DNA from: Ciborinia camelliae | Taxonomy: Eukaryota > Ascomycota > Leotiomycetes > Helotiales > Sclerotiniaceae | Assembly: GCA_025890175.1 (NCBI GenBank) | Contig: JANPYM010000012.1 | Span: 16,502 to 80,501, forward strand | Reading direction: 5' to 3' | Length of the DNA: 64,000 nt | In this document: positions 35,712 through 47,984 of the stretch, in pieces | How positions within the stretch are numbered: position 1 is the first letter of the stretch | How the letters are laid out: each line of letters begins with the position of its first letter | The notes under the pieces: generated by a model | The model's database searches: none | The model's input: the letters and a program-made list of their open reading frames with translations, nothing else | What the model was told of the DNA's origin: nothing | Translations under genes and position numbers: made by a program

Positions 35712-38700
35712 GGCCTGATTTGATTTTATTTTGTAGTGTGGGGAGTAGTTGATCAGTGGAACTAGTTGGACTACATCCGCAAAATCTTCCCACCCACTCA
35801 CTGAAAAAGTATATTTCCACCGTTGGCCCCAAAAGCACCCTCCCTACCCATGCTGCTATTTTACACCCCTGGGGCGTTGTTGGAAAGCTGGAGGGGTTTT
35901 TTTCCTATCCTACATCAATACAATTACCAGTATATTCATAGCAATGTCACATATCAATATTACTTACTTCCCATTCATCAAACTTGAATTTGCCTCGGTT
36001 ATTTATATTATATTATATAGGCCCTCTGCTCAACTTTCTCTTTCTACAACTTCCTTACCATTACATCCTGCTCTGCTAGTATACCTTCTCAAGCATTATT
36101 GTTTGATATTTCAATACACACACTACTTCTCAAATTATCTTAGATTCCTTTCCCTTTTATGCATTCCATTACTCCTTTATTTCTTTATAAATATTTGCCA
36201 GTGGTTCCATGACTCTATCCTTCCTAACATCTCCAATATTCTCCTCCATTTTAAAGTTCTCCTCATCCATCCGAGTCCCTTCCACATATCTCCCAATCAT
36301 CTCGATGCCAGTGCAAGTATTAACATTGGTATTGGTGTCGATATAGAACTCAATCTATAACTAAATTATCAACCCAAAAGTTTCTTGGTCCTGAAGCTCA
36401 CGGGTGCTCAAATCAAATCCTTCAGCCCACGGTGCGCAATCCGACTGATCGCGCTGTTGGATGATCCATATTTGCCGAATATAATATGAGCCATTGATAG
36501 TTTCCACCCCTTTCCCCCTCTCTCCCCGTCCAACTCCCATATTTCTTTTTCTTTGAGGTTCCAGCCTATCACTTCAATCTGTTGATCTTGGTCATGTTCC
36601 ACTCTGCTGACGGTCTCCCCCCATCACCTCCTCCTTTCATCGTCCCAAAGCCTAAAATCCAAAAGAACCAAGACGCATTCATTTCGTGTCCCTCACTTCA
36701 CGGTGTTCCATTCAAGACTCCAAACTCCAAGTTGGGATTCCCAATATCATATCATATGATAGATAGATCTTGAGGACTAAAGCAATCCCATCATTATCTA
36801 CCCTATTATATGATCCGATCAGCCAGTCAGTCATCATTGTGACGTTGTCACTTTCTCTTCTCCCCCATTTCTTACCATTTCCCCCTCCCAAAACAGCCTT
36901 TCTACAGGAGATCCGAGTATCTATACTTAATTACTCTCCCTTTTCTAATCTCCTCCATAATGACAGCCTCACAATCGTGGAAAATTGAACTAGCACATTG
37001 CAACCGCCATCCATTATCATCTCACTCCCACCCATCCCTATTACATCTTGTCTTTTCCTTTCCATTTTCCAACAAAAACTTCACTTCTCTTCCTTCCTTC
37101 CTTCCTTCTACCTTTTTCCTTCTACCTACAAATTGAACATCCAAGTCCCTCTTACCCTCTATAAATAAATAAATGATCCCAAAGCTACAATTAATAATAT
37201 AGCATAGCATAGCATACCTAGGAATATACCAACAAAGCATCCCAAATCCCAGCAACCCACCAAAAAAGGACGGCGCTCCGAGAGACAAGACAAGAACCTC
37301 GATGCAACTTGCGCATTCCATCCATAGCTCCTAGAGCCCCGTAGGATTAATAAGATTAACCTTATCCAGCAATTTTTTCATCCGTAACCTAGTCACGGAT
37401 CGCAATAGATTGGTTAGTCTTGTTTTTGTTTCGAGGTTAGATTTGAGGAAGCAGTAATAGTATACCGGTAGTTAGTCGACGAAGTTTGGGGGGGAGGAGG
37501 GAGGGAGTTGTCAATTTTGAGGTAGGGTTGAAGTATACCATGACAAAGGCCACCGAACAAAAGCAACCTAAACCTAAAGTTGAGTGACCGAACCGAACCG
37601 AAGCGAAACGGGAACCGTAGAGGGTCTGGTCAATGGTTGCGTAGCATTGCGTTGCGTCGTGTAGGATAGGTTGAAATTAAACAACTGGCCGGATTGGATT
37701 GGATTGAATTGAATCAAGGGGAGAGGAGTTGAGCTGAATTGATTGTACTCACCAGCCTCTCAAGGAACACCCGTCCGAATCCGAGTTGGAAAGGAGGGGA
37801 GGGAAGTGTAAAGCATTTTATTGGATGGATGATGTATTGCGTTTGACGACATGTGCGTGTTTGGGTTAGAAAGAAGCATCATTTGAAAGAAAATTGCGAA
37901 TGCCATTTGATATGATTGATAGTTGGATGTATATCATTACACCACACACGGTCAAAGCAAAGTAAAGTAAAGTATATACCGAAGTTAAGTGTGCAAGCCA
38001 AGCAATTGAGACGTTTTATTTACATATTCCAATCGATCGAAGGATCCCTATCGAACCCGGATTCGAGAAGTGACTAGGTAGGTCAACTTATGAGTTGGTT
38101 GATGGAAAGAGAATACATGGTGATTCTCTTCGGAAGATGTATGGATGTACCAATGAATGGACGAATGAATGGACGAATATTGAGGAGATTATAACTTATT
38201 TACAGTCTTTTACGTTGCGTTGTTACACTCTTTACCCCTTACCCTCCCTACCCTCCCTGCCCTCATCACACCCCTCACACTCTCTTACTGCTATGTAGGT
38301 AATATATACATAGGTAATCTCCCTCCCCCCTCTCTATACATATCTGATTTCTTCACTATCTCCTTGCAAACATATACAACGATGTCCCCCCTATCCCTCT
38401 CTCCCCTCTCCTCTTCCTCCCCTCTCTCCATCAAAAAAGCTTCTAATTCATTCTAAAGCTCGCTTTCACTATCAAAATCCATCCTTCTATTCGGTGGGTA
38501 TATTCCCATTCCCAATCCATCATATCATCATCAACCCAGTCACCCCAGCACCCAAGTAGTCCAGACAGATATAATACAATACAATAAGGAGAATCCGAGA
38601 AGCGAAGCAATGCAATCAAATCCGGTCGATATGAATAAATGAATTAGTAAAGTGCTATGTATAACGTATGAGGTATAAAGTTTAAGGTGTAAGCTCGGTG

Positions 38701-39169
38701 TGCTATATATCCAAGTAAGGTATCCAAGGAAAAGAAAATAAATTAAAATCAAGATTCCATACAAAATAAGACAAAACATAATAGAAGAATTTTTAATTTC
38801 CAAATTTTGATCCATTCGACTTGTGTACATGAATCAAAATGCCGACGTGACATTCATCTAATGTAATATAATGTTATGAATCCTGAAGAAGAAAAAACAA
38901 AGGCAAAAAAAGATAGAAGGAAGAGATATAGATAGATAGATAGATAGATAGAGTAGTGATATATCATAAAGATTTTGATGAACTTTTGATTGTTTTGTTT
39001 CCTATTAACATCCATCCATCCATCGATCCATTCATTTGTTAATCCATTAGACCATCAAATTTCGTTAGACCAAATAGCCCTCTCTCGTAGTACACCCAGT
39101 ATTCCTAACTGTACTCCCCATGTCATCACACGCGATAGATTTTCATAGGATCATAGGTATAGTAGGTAT
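35712..39169. other. 3.4 kb gene-poor region
   Basis: No convincing gene on either strand. It contains pyrimidine-rich stretches, an imperfect GGTTGGATTGAATTGAAT tract near 37,690, a GATA repeat at 38,931-38,951 and CCATC/CCTTC runs. A minus-strand patch at about 36,410-36,760 reads protein-like but with stops. The 203-codon frame at 35749-36360 is low-complexity. Long untranslated regions or a non-coding RNA are possible but not shown. Confidence 0.5.
38931..38951. repeat. GATA microsatellite
   Basis: Five copies of GATA. Confidence 0.9.
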
Positions 39170-40899
39170 CTAAGAAGTCGCCTCAGCATCCTCCTTGGCA
39201 GCATCAGTTAAATCAACTGCTGCGTCCTTTTCACCCTCCTTGATTAACTCGACCTCGTTTGCGACGGATCCACCCTCATCGGCGCCAGCGGTTGCCTTGG
39301 TCTCGCCATGACCGTGTCCATTGGTGGCTGGGGTTTCTTCAGCTGGTGTTGCGGTTCCTGATTGCTCCTCGGCATCAAGTCTCTCAACTTCCTTTTGGGC
39401 TTTCTCGATGTTCTGTTTTTGCGATTAGTTGGGTTCAAAAGTTGAATGAGCATGAATTTAAAACTTACGCGCTTGGTTTGGGCAGCTTGGTCCTCCTTCC
39501 AGTGAGCCAACTTAGCCTTGACCTTTTCAGTGACGGATGGAACATCAGCAGAGCTGAAAGGTGGGTCAATTCCCATCTTGGTGAGATCCTCCATAACAGC
39601 TGGTGGGCAGCTGTATTTTGTTGAAACTGCTGGGGTAGCGACAGGGGCTGCGCCTCTCTTGTTGCCTTTCTTTCCCTTCTTGCCTCCGGTTCCCTTCATG
39701 AAATCTTCCTCACGGTCTTCCTTCTTCAAGACTCTGGTTCCCTTGAGTCCGGAAGCATCCACGGTACGTCCAGCTGCAGCCTCAAGCCCAGAAGGGGCTT
39801 GTAATGGTGCCTTGGTCGTGGTGAAAGTTGGGTCAAGATATCTGAGAACGGATTCTGCGTTTCTAATCTCGTCAAGGTAGGCAGGATCGCTGGCCTCCTC
39901 AAGCATCTTTTGGGCACGTTCCTTCTTGCGCTCATTTTGTTGCTTCTCATACTCGGCCTTTTGTCTTTCGCGGTTCTTTTGTCGTTGGTTGAAATCGTAT
40001 TGATTGGCGGCCCGGACAGCTTGGTAGTGGTCATCCTTAATTTGTTTTAGGGCAATCCATTTCTCTTGTTGTTCAGCTTGGAGTCTATCCTTCTCGGCCT
40101 TGAGAGTTCCGAAGTTCTTGAAAGCATCATCTTGCTCGGCTTTGAGGATATCGAGTTCGGCTTGAAGTTTGGAGTATTTTTCGGAGAGAGCCTTGCTTTC
40201 CGGGTCATCGAGAGAATCATGGAGAGTCTTTCTCTTGGTCTTTAATGCTTGAATCGACTTTTCGGCATCATCGAAGCCAGCAAAACCCTTGCGTTGCTTG
40301 CGGAGGTTTGAGATTTCAGTGAGAGCCTTTCTTTCATCAACAATCTTCATAGTAGCAGCATCGACTTGCTTTTGTAACCTGTCAATTTCCTTGTCTAAAT
40401 CGTTGACATTCTCGAATCCAGCCTTGCCCCTGGCAACCTTTTGATCATTAATCTTAGCCTTGATCTGCTCATCAAGCTTCTTGATTTGGTCAAAAACTTG
40501 CATACGACCAGCCTTTCCAGCACCTTGTTGTTCCTTGATTTCCTTCAACTGGGCAATCAACTCAGTTCTGCGCTTTCCGGCTGGCGAGTCCTTGTTTTTG
40601 TTTGGTTGAGCAACATCCAACTTTGCTTTTGCGGCAGCCTGCAGGACAATATGTTAGTTACTGGCAGTTGGGTCAATGCAGCATCCCGATGCGCAGAATA
40701 AAAAAAGAAATGTAACCCAAGGGAAGTGGATGTAGATGCTACTGACGGCTTTTTCCTGGCTATGCTTGTGATCCTTCTCGGCTTGTGCTAATTTTGCTTT
40801 AAATGCGGATTCATCTGGCTTAACTGGTCTGGATTGAACATCCTTTTTGGCACCCTCATCGGCCTTGGTCGAAGAAGAGGGGGTTTTGAGATCTGCCAT
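39170..40899 (-). CDS. BFR1: Nuclear segregation protein Bfr1
   Basis: Three exons on the minus strand: 40899-40747, 40638-39469 and 39412-39170 (521 aa). All junctions are phase 0, with GTCAGT and GTAAGT donors and CTGCAG and AACAG acceptors. The protein is almost wholly helical and charged. Coiled coil runs from about residue 25 to 300 with the Bfr1 landmarks KIDDQI-like heptads, RKQRKGFAGFDDAEKSI and YLDEIRNAESVLRYLDP. A basic KKGKKGNKRG stretch and an acidic tail follow. Yeast Bfr1 is an RNA-binding, ER- and polysome-associated protein linked to brefeldin A resistance, P-body control and ploidy maintenance. It shares a 957 bp divergent upstream region with Rpb5. Confidence 0.92.
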
Positions 40900-41856
40900 A
40901 ATTTTGGGTGGGATTACAACAAGCTAGTCTCGTTTTTCTCTCTTTTTTTTCTTTTTAAATTCCCTTGCTAAATAGATTGAACCAATGAATGTTCAATTAA
41001 TTAGATACCAAAAGAAAAGAAGAAGAATTGCTGGAGAAAAGGACACAGTATATGTATCTCTACTTTGAAATAAGTATGGATACAAGAAGGAGGTTATTCA
41101 GGTAAGTCGACAAGGTTCGAGAGAGTTATAATGGGAAATTTGTTGTGTAATTGTGCGATGACAGTTTAACTTTTTATTAGTTCCTCTAGCTCCTGGATTG
41201 GCTGGATTGGATTAGATAGAGAGGGCTTGTACGGTGACCGAAGAGAGAGGATAATGCCAATTTGAGCTGGAGGTTTTGGCTGGATTACCTAATATAAGGC
41301 TGGATGGATTGAAGCATTTCAATCAAAACTTGGAAAGAATACTAGCTATACACAGCTATATTGTCTATAATAACAATAATACCTAATTACTATTTACTAA
41401 ATACCCAGATATTCACTTAGTTTATACGGTAACCAGGTAACCATTGCATCTTGATCTAGAAAGAAACAATCCAGCCAGCCTTATGAAGACTGATTCTTGG
41501 TTTGCCGCCATGTTGAACATCATGTGATTTCCCCATACATCCATCCATCTCTACGGTCACCGAAGAAGAGACAGAATGCACTGTTCACTGTTCTTATCCC
41601 GACAGACCATTGATGCAACTTTCTTGAACTTTTTTTTGACCCACTAGTGTCGAAATATTTACAAAGGGCCCTTCTATCTGTATTGTCCGGATTTAATTCC
41701 TATCAACAACACCACCATCTTCAACCACCCTCTTCCAAAGTTCTCCTTGATTCATTCCAAAGCTCAGTGAGAAAGGATTGTTCTTCTCATCTCTGGCGCA
41801 TTATCCTCGACCTTTCAATCTAGACCCCCCTTCTACCTACTACCCAAATCTTCAAA
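40900..41856. other. Divergent promoter region, Bfr1/Rpb5
   Basis: 957 bp between the two start codons. TGGATTGGCTGGATTGGATTAG-like direct words lie near 41,190-41,215 and CACTGTTCACTGTTC at about 41,580. No clear TATA box. Confidence 0.45.
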
Positions 41857-42680
41857 ATGGCCGACGATGAGGATCGCGCGCAAAAGCAACGAGATGGAAT
41901 CGACAGAGAGGCCGCAAAGTTATGGAGATGTTATAGAACTGTACACGAAATGGTCCAAGATCGCGGTTACCTTCTCGCTGAAGAAGAAGTCAACATGAGC
42001 TTTGATACTTTCAAGACTAAGTTCACCAGCAATGACGGAAGTGTTGAGTATGCGCCCTTCTCCTTTTTCCATCTTTGGTTTCTCCAGTTCCACTTGGAAT
42101 TGGATGCTCCCCTTAGATTCATGAACTAACAATTCAATTTCGTAGTCGTCGCCAAATGAACTTCTCCGCGACCCCCAGTGAAGCTATGATTGCCAAATAC
42201 GCAAACGCGCCCACCCCCCAGAACCCAAACCCAACCACGTCAGAAATCGGTACTATCTGGGTTGAGTTTCTCATGGTCACTGATGTATCCATTGGAATCA
42301 AACAAATGCGTACTTTCGCCCAGCATCTTTCTCAACATAACTTCTCTGCCGGAATTCTCATCGCACCTGTTGCGCCATCGGGTCCCGCTCAAAAGATTAT
42401 TCCCGCTGTCGCATCCGAGACCAGAATTGAAACCTTCGTCGAGCAGGATTTACTGGTCAATATTACGCATCATGAATTGGTCCCCAAACATGTGTTATTG
42501 AGCAAGGAAGAAAGAGCCAAGTTGTTGTTGAGATATAGATTGAAGGATACCCAACTTCCACGTATCCAGGCTGCCGATCCAGTTGCAAAATATTTGGGAT
42601 TGAGAAGAGGGCAAGTGGTTAAGATCATCAGAAAGTCGGAAACTGCTGGTCGTTATGCTAGTTACAGATTGTGCGTATAA
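41857..42680 (+). CDS. RPB5: DNA-directed RNA polymerases I, II and III subunit Rpb5 (RPABC1)
   Basis: Two exons, 41857-42047 and 42146-42680 (241 aa). The 98 nt intron has a GTATGC donor, a GAACTAACA branch site and a CGTAG acceptor. Rpb5 is shared by all three nuclear RNA polymerases and forms part of the lower jaw. The N-terminal jaw domain begins with AAKLWRCYRTVHEMVQDRGY. The highly conserved C-terminal assembly domain is unmistakable: HELVPKHVLLSKEE, LPRIQAADPVAKYLGLRRGQ and GRYASYRLCV at the very end. It is about 25-30 residues longer than the yeast and human proteins, from insertions in the N-terminal half (e.g. PTPQNPNPTTSE). The start ATG is in a CAAAATGGCC context. Confidence 0.95.
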
Positions 42681-43868
42681 TGGGGCTGGAGAATGAGTAT
42701 CGATGATTTGGTGTTAATACCTAGGGAGTTCATTGGGAAAATTGCATATTTGGGGACGGCGTAAAGGGCTGTAAGAAAGACGGAGGAAGAAAATAAGTCC
42801 ACCTTGGCTTTTTTGCCAGTGGTCAGTACAGTACTTATGGGACGAGGGATTTGATGATCAAATTTCCGATTCTGTAACTTTCTGATAGTTTCAGAAATTT
42901 TCAATAAGATTCTATATCTACAGATTTCAGAGTTTTTGCCTCGACATTCTCGCATTGATAAACACATGTAAAGACGCTTTCTACTCAACCGAGTTTAAGG
43001 ACCATGCATTTAGGACCATCCCTTAAGTATCCTCCAATCACTGGTTCCTTACCTTGGCCTGAGAGAGAGAGAGAGAGAGATGGGTAATACTTCGAAGTTC
43101 CCTTATGTACTTTTGTGAATAGGTATATCTCATCATTATCTATCTTCTATCCCATTTACTTTGATATACTTGAAAACCTGGGGTCATGTATACTGACTGA
43201 AATGATCTCCCTACATCTTCATCTCTATCTCCAGTTCTACTTGTCGAAATGAAATGCATAGGTATGTATGTAATTCAATCTATTGGGCTATCAATCAATC
43301 TATAAGTAAGTGATAGAGATGGTTTTATTTGTGTCATCACGAGGTAGGTAGGTATCTTGTATGTAGATGTTTTCCTATACTATACACTTTACAAATAATG
43401 TGATTAGAGTAGATTATTCTATAGAGGTAGGTAGTCTTCTTCCAACCTACTTGATTTTCATATCGAACTATCTAGTAAGTAAGCCTACCTAGGTACCTAC
43501 TTAAGGAAGGGTAGGTAGGTAAACTTGATTTCGACCCGGAATATTAAGGTTAGTAGGTACTGGTAGGGAATAATTCATAGGTAGTAACAGGAACAGAACT
43601 ACGCTTCAGTAGGTATCTTTTTGGTGAATGGCGGCGGGGAGTGTATATAGATATAGAAGAATAGTGGGATGTGATTGGTTTGCTAGGAGGCCTAGCGTCA
43701 AATATTTGGTTCCTCGGACTGGTTCCTCGGATTATCATTAGTCCGATCCTCAAGCTCGCTCGCATTGAATTTTCATCAATTGCGACAGACAGGCAAAGCT
43801 TCCATTTGCGCAAACCAAACATTTTTTCATAATTTCATTCATTCCGCATACAACCCAATCAATTGAAT
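42681..43868. other. Intergenic region, Rpb5 to Trm4
   Basis: 1.2 kb between two plus-strand genes. It contains a (GA)10 repeat at 43,061-43,080 and TAGGTA-type words near 43,340-43,530. No gene seen. Confidence 0.55.
43061..43080. repeat. (GA)10 microsatellite
   Basis: Ten perfect GA dinucleotides. Confidence 0.95.
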
Positions 43869-46715
43869 ATGGGTCAACGTGGAAAAGTAAGCTCCTAATC
43901 TCACTTTCCCAATTGAGATAATTCAATATGTCTAACAATTATTAATAGGGAGGTCGTGGCGGCAGAGGACGAGGACGAGGTGGCAGAGGTGGCGGAGGTA
44001 GATCGAGGGATCATGGAGTTGATAATCGTTGCAGCTTCGAGAATGTTCCCAAATCCAACGAGAAATTCGAAAGATACTATAATGAACTTTTGAATTTGGA
44101 CGGGGATGAGAAGGAAGAGTTTTGGGGAGCCTTGAAGAGAGAATTACCAAATAGTTTTCGTTTTGCGGGGTCCAAAGGGTATGTTGCTAAATTGCCTCCA
44201 TTATGAGTTTATGGGATTTGTATTTCTGTCTCAATACATTTTTCTAACAGAATCTAGTCATGCAATTGCGGTACAGAAGCAATTGAAAGAACGATATATC
44301 CCCGAAATTTCGGCTATTAAACAATTTGATGGCAGACCGGTTGAACCCCCAGCGCCAGTTCCATGGTATCCAGATGAACTTGCATGGTCGATGACGACTT
44401 CGAAAACCGTTATACGAAAATCTCCTCCCTTTGCCATGTTCCAAAAATTCTTGGTTTCAGAGACAAGTGTGGGAAATATTAGCAGACAAGAGATTGTCAG
44501 TATGATTCCACCTTTGGTTATGGATTTGAGACCTGGAATGACAGTATTGGATATGTGTGCTGCGCCAGGAAGTAAAGCCGCTCAATTGTTGGAAATGGTA
44601 CATCATGGAGAGGAAACTAGAGTTCATGCAGTCTTGAAAGGAGATGGAAGCGCAAACGCAGAATTGGAACTTGATCCCAGCGATGATGGAAGAGCTACCG
44701 GTTTATTGATCGCCAATGACGCCGATTACAAGAGAAGTCACATGTTGATTCATCAACTTAAACGACTTTCGTCACCCAATCTTATCGTTACGAATCATGA
44801 TGCTACCATGTATCCATCCATCAAACTTCCACCTACCCCAGAAAACCCCGCACTCAATCGATACCTTAAATTCGATAGAATTTTGGCCGATGTACCTTGT
44901 TCTGGAGATGGTACGACAAGAAAGAATGTTAATTTGTGGAAGGATTGGAACCCGGGTAATGCACTCGGACTTTACATTACTCAAGTTCGCATTCTGGTTA
45001 GAGCTCTTCAGATGCTCAAGGCAGGTGGACGTGTTGTCTACTCTACTTGCAGTATGAACCCTGTCGAGAACGAGGCAGTCGTTGCTTCTGCGATTGAACG
45101 ATGTGGTGGCCCTGAGAAGGTTAAGTTGGTATCTAGCGATGACCAATTGCCACTACTCAAAAGAAGACCAGGATTGAAGACTTGGACTGTCATGGACAAG
45201 AAAGGTCGTGTTTGGAAATCCTGGGCCGAATTGCAAAAGCACATTGCTGAGAATGGAGAGGATGACTGGACTAAAAGATTGGTCGAGGGAATGTTTCCAC
45301 CAACTGATGAAGCTATGTCAACCGTTCCTTTGGATCAATGTATGCGTGTTTATGCACATTTGCAAGATACAGGTGGTTTCTTCATTACAATTTTAGAAAA
45401 ACAATCAGAGTTCAAAGCAAAGCCAGAATCGGAAAATAAGAAGGCCGCACCAAAGGCTCCAATCACAGCAATTGTCGATGAGATCATTTCTGCTCCTACC
45501 CCAGAGAATGGAGGAAGTGTCGCTCCCAAAATCGAGGCAGCTGATGAGCTTACTCATCCTACCTCATCTACCGTCGATGAACTTACACCTGCAGCACGTC
45601 AAAATCAAGAGCCTGAATCCGATGCAACTCATACCGTCGGTTCTAAGCGACCTGCCTCGGAAATTGAGGACCCCGAAGTTGATGGCGCTATCGAGATAAA
45701 AAAGTTGAAGACGGAAGACACAGAAAGCCATGCATTACCACCAAAAGGGGCAGAATTAGATCTCACTCCTCGCCCAGCCGATCCAAAACCCCCGAAACTT
45801 CTTAACAAATATGGTCAAAATCAAGCATATGAAGAGGCATTCAAATATATCCCAGGCAATCACGATCAAGTTCAAGAAATTGAAACCTTTTACAAATTAA
45901 GTGAAAGATTCCCAAGAGATAGATTCTTGGTAAGAAATGCCACGGGTGAACCGGCCAAGACGATTTACTACACAACTGCATTGATCAGAGATATTTTGAC
46001 CGAGAACGAAGGCAAGGGAATTAAATTCATTCATGCTGGTGTCAAGATGTTCATGAAACAAGATGTACAGGGTGAAGGTGTTTGCAGATGGCGTATTCAA
46101 TCCGAAGGTATGCCAATTCTCCAAGGTTACGTCGGAGAAGAAAGAGTAGTCAATCTATGCAAGAAAGAAACTCTCCGCACTCTCTTGATCGAAATGTTCC
46201 CCAAGGTCTCGGGCGACTCATGGAAAGAACTCGGGGAGATTGGAGAGCGAGTCCGAGATATCGGAATGGGATGTTGTGTTTTGAGAATCGAACCTGCAGC
46301 ACGTGGTGAGGGTGAAGGTGGAGCTGAAGATGCTTTCACCGAGAGAATGGTCCTTCCTCTTTGGAGGAGTCTTCATTCTCTTAACTTGATGTTGGCAAAG
46401 GAGGATCGAAGTGCCATGCTTTTGAGGATTTTCAATGATACTACACCACTGGTTAATAATTCTGTTGGAGCTCAGAGGGAGGCGGAACTTAAGAAGGAAA
46501 AACTTGAGGGGGGAGCTAAGATGGAGGTCGAGCAGGGTGATAAGGTTGAGGGTGAGGGTGAGGATGTTGAAATGAAAGTCGATGTCGATGCTGAGGTTGA
46601 TGTCAAGGTTGAGGTTGATGGTGCCGATGCAGTTGCAGATGCAAATGCGGGCGTGCAGCGAAGAGATCAAAAAGACGCCGATGTGAAGGTCGAAGATGGA
46701 CCAATCATACAATAA
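43869..46715 (+). CDS. TRM4: tRNA (cytosine-5-)-methyltransferase, Trm4/NSUN2 family
   Basis: Three exons: 43869-43886, 43949-44178 and 44258-46715 (901 aa). The first exon codes only six residues (MGQRGK). Exon 2 continues with an RGG-rich stretch (about residues 7-25) and the conserved FERYYNELL. The SAM-binding motif DMCAAPGSKAAQLLE starts at D181. Motif IV holds the release Cys297 in ADVPCSGDG, and motif VI the catalytic Cys347 in TCSMNPVENE, the two-cysteine arrangement of Rcm-type RNA m5C methyltransferases. Yeast Trm4 makes m5C at several tRNA positions. Extra length against yeast (684 aa) comes from a disordered insert at about 470-590 and an acidic Val/Asp/Glu tail. The acceptor must be the one at 44256-44257: the AG seven bases earlier leads straight into TAG. 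Confidence 0.92.
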
Positions 46716-47984
46716 GTATTTAGGTAGTTAGATTTTGAGGACCTCGGGACATGATGATGCGATGTGATAGGATGGAATCTATTGGATGGGAGGATGGATG
46801 GATAAAATTGGCGTTTTCTTTTTTTTAATTAGCTCATTAGAGCTTATTTTACTTGTATGTATACTCACTCGCTTGGGGGGAAGGGTGAGGGGGGATTTGA
46901 TTTATTGATTGATTGATTGATAGATACGAGGTAGATAGATCAAAATATATGGAACGGAATGGAATGGATTTGCATATACAATATCATTTGAATACCTATC
47001 ATTACATAGGCCTCGAAGTATGCTGGGATTAAAAGTGGCCTCGATTCGAATTCTCGTAACCTCTTCAATCCCTCGAAATAACCGGCACTGGTCTATCATA
47101 GGATTTTGCCCAAAACCTTTAGTTAGGTTTGGGGGGGGGGCCCTTTTGACTGAAGGTTCGACTGAAGAAGGTTCGACTGACTGAAGAGAGTCCTTCCTAA
47201 CCTATATCCTCAAGCAAGATCCCAAGTCGACACTTCTAGTCAGTCATTGGTAAGTAAGCACTGGCAGTCCCGACTCCCCAAACATATAATATAATAAGGG
47301 AGAGAACGGTTACTGGTACGCATATCATGCGTTCAGCTGAGGATCTTGAGGCTGCGGAGGATGGGGATGGGGATGGGTATCGAATCGAGGAGGTATTGAA
47401 AATTGATATCGTGATCGGGATATTCGTTTTTAAAGAGGGTTCTGTTTCGATTTATGGATATATGCCTAGTACGTATTTTATTGGTTAGATTCTCTTCCTC
47501 TTCCTCTTCCTTTTCATGCGGGGGGAGTGACCATAAACATTCTTCATTATCCGGACATGTCAGTAAGTAAAAAAGGTATAAAAATTTGATAAATGATACT
47601 TACTCATCTGATTAGAAGTCTAATATACAATAACTGAGAATGAGAATTAGAAATCTATCTCTTGGTATCTCTATCTCTATCTCTACCTCTACCTCTACCC
47701 TCTAGCAATCAATACGTGCCATGCCATAATACCTTTTTCTTATCTCATCTTCATACATACATACATGCATTCATTCATCTTACTACTAGTACAGTAAGGT
47801 AAAAAAAAAAGAAATCCCTTCTCGATCCCAATCCAGTCCATCTATTGTCCTTCTCCATCTCCATTCCCATCTCCATCTTCATCTTCCCTTCTTTATTTCA
47901 TGTCTAGACTCTAATCCTCATCTCATCTCATCGCATCATCATCCCTCTCTATCTATCTCTACCTCTACCTCTACCTCTAATCCC
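46716..47984. other. Intergenic region between convergent genes
   Basis: 1.27 kb holding the 3' flanks of Trm4 and of the mitochondrial carrier. Contains a G9 run near 47,131, a CTCTAT/CTCTAC repeat at 47,670-47,700 and CATA/CATT repeats at 47,755-47,780. No gene seen. Confidence 0.55.

Noticed and set aside
35749..36360. 203-codon plus-strand frame
   Set aside because: Hydrophobic, Leu/Ile/Tyr-rich composition expected of random T-rich DNA; no start context or splice support.
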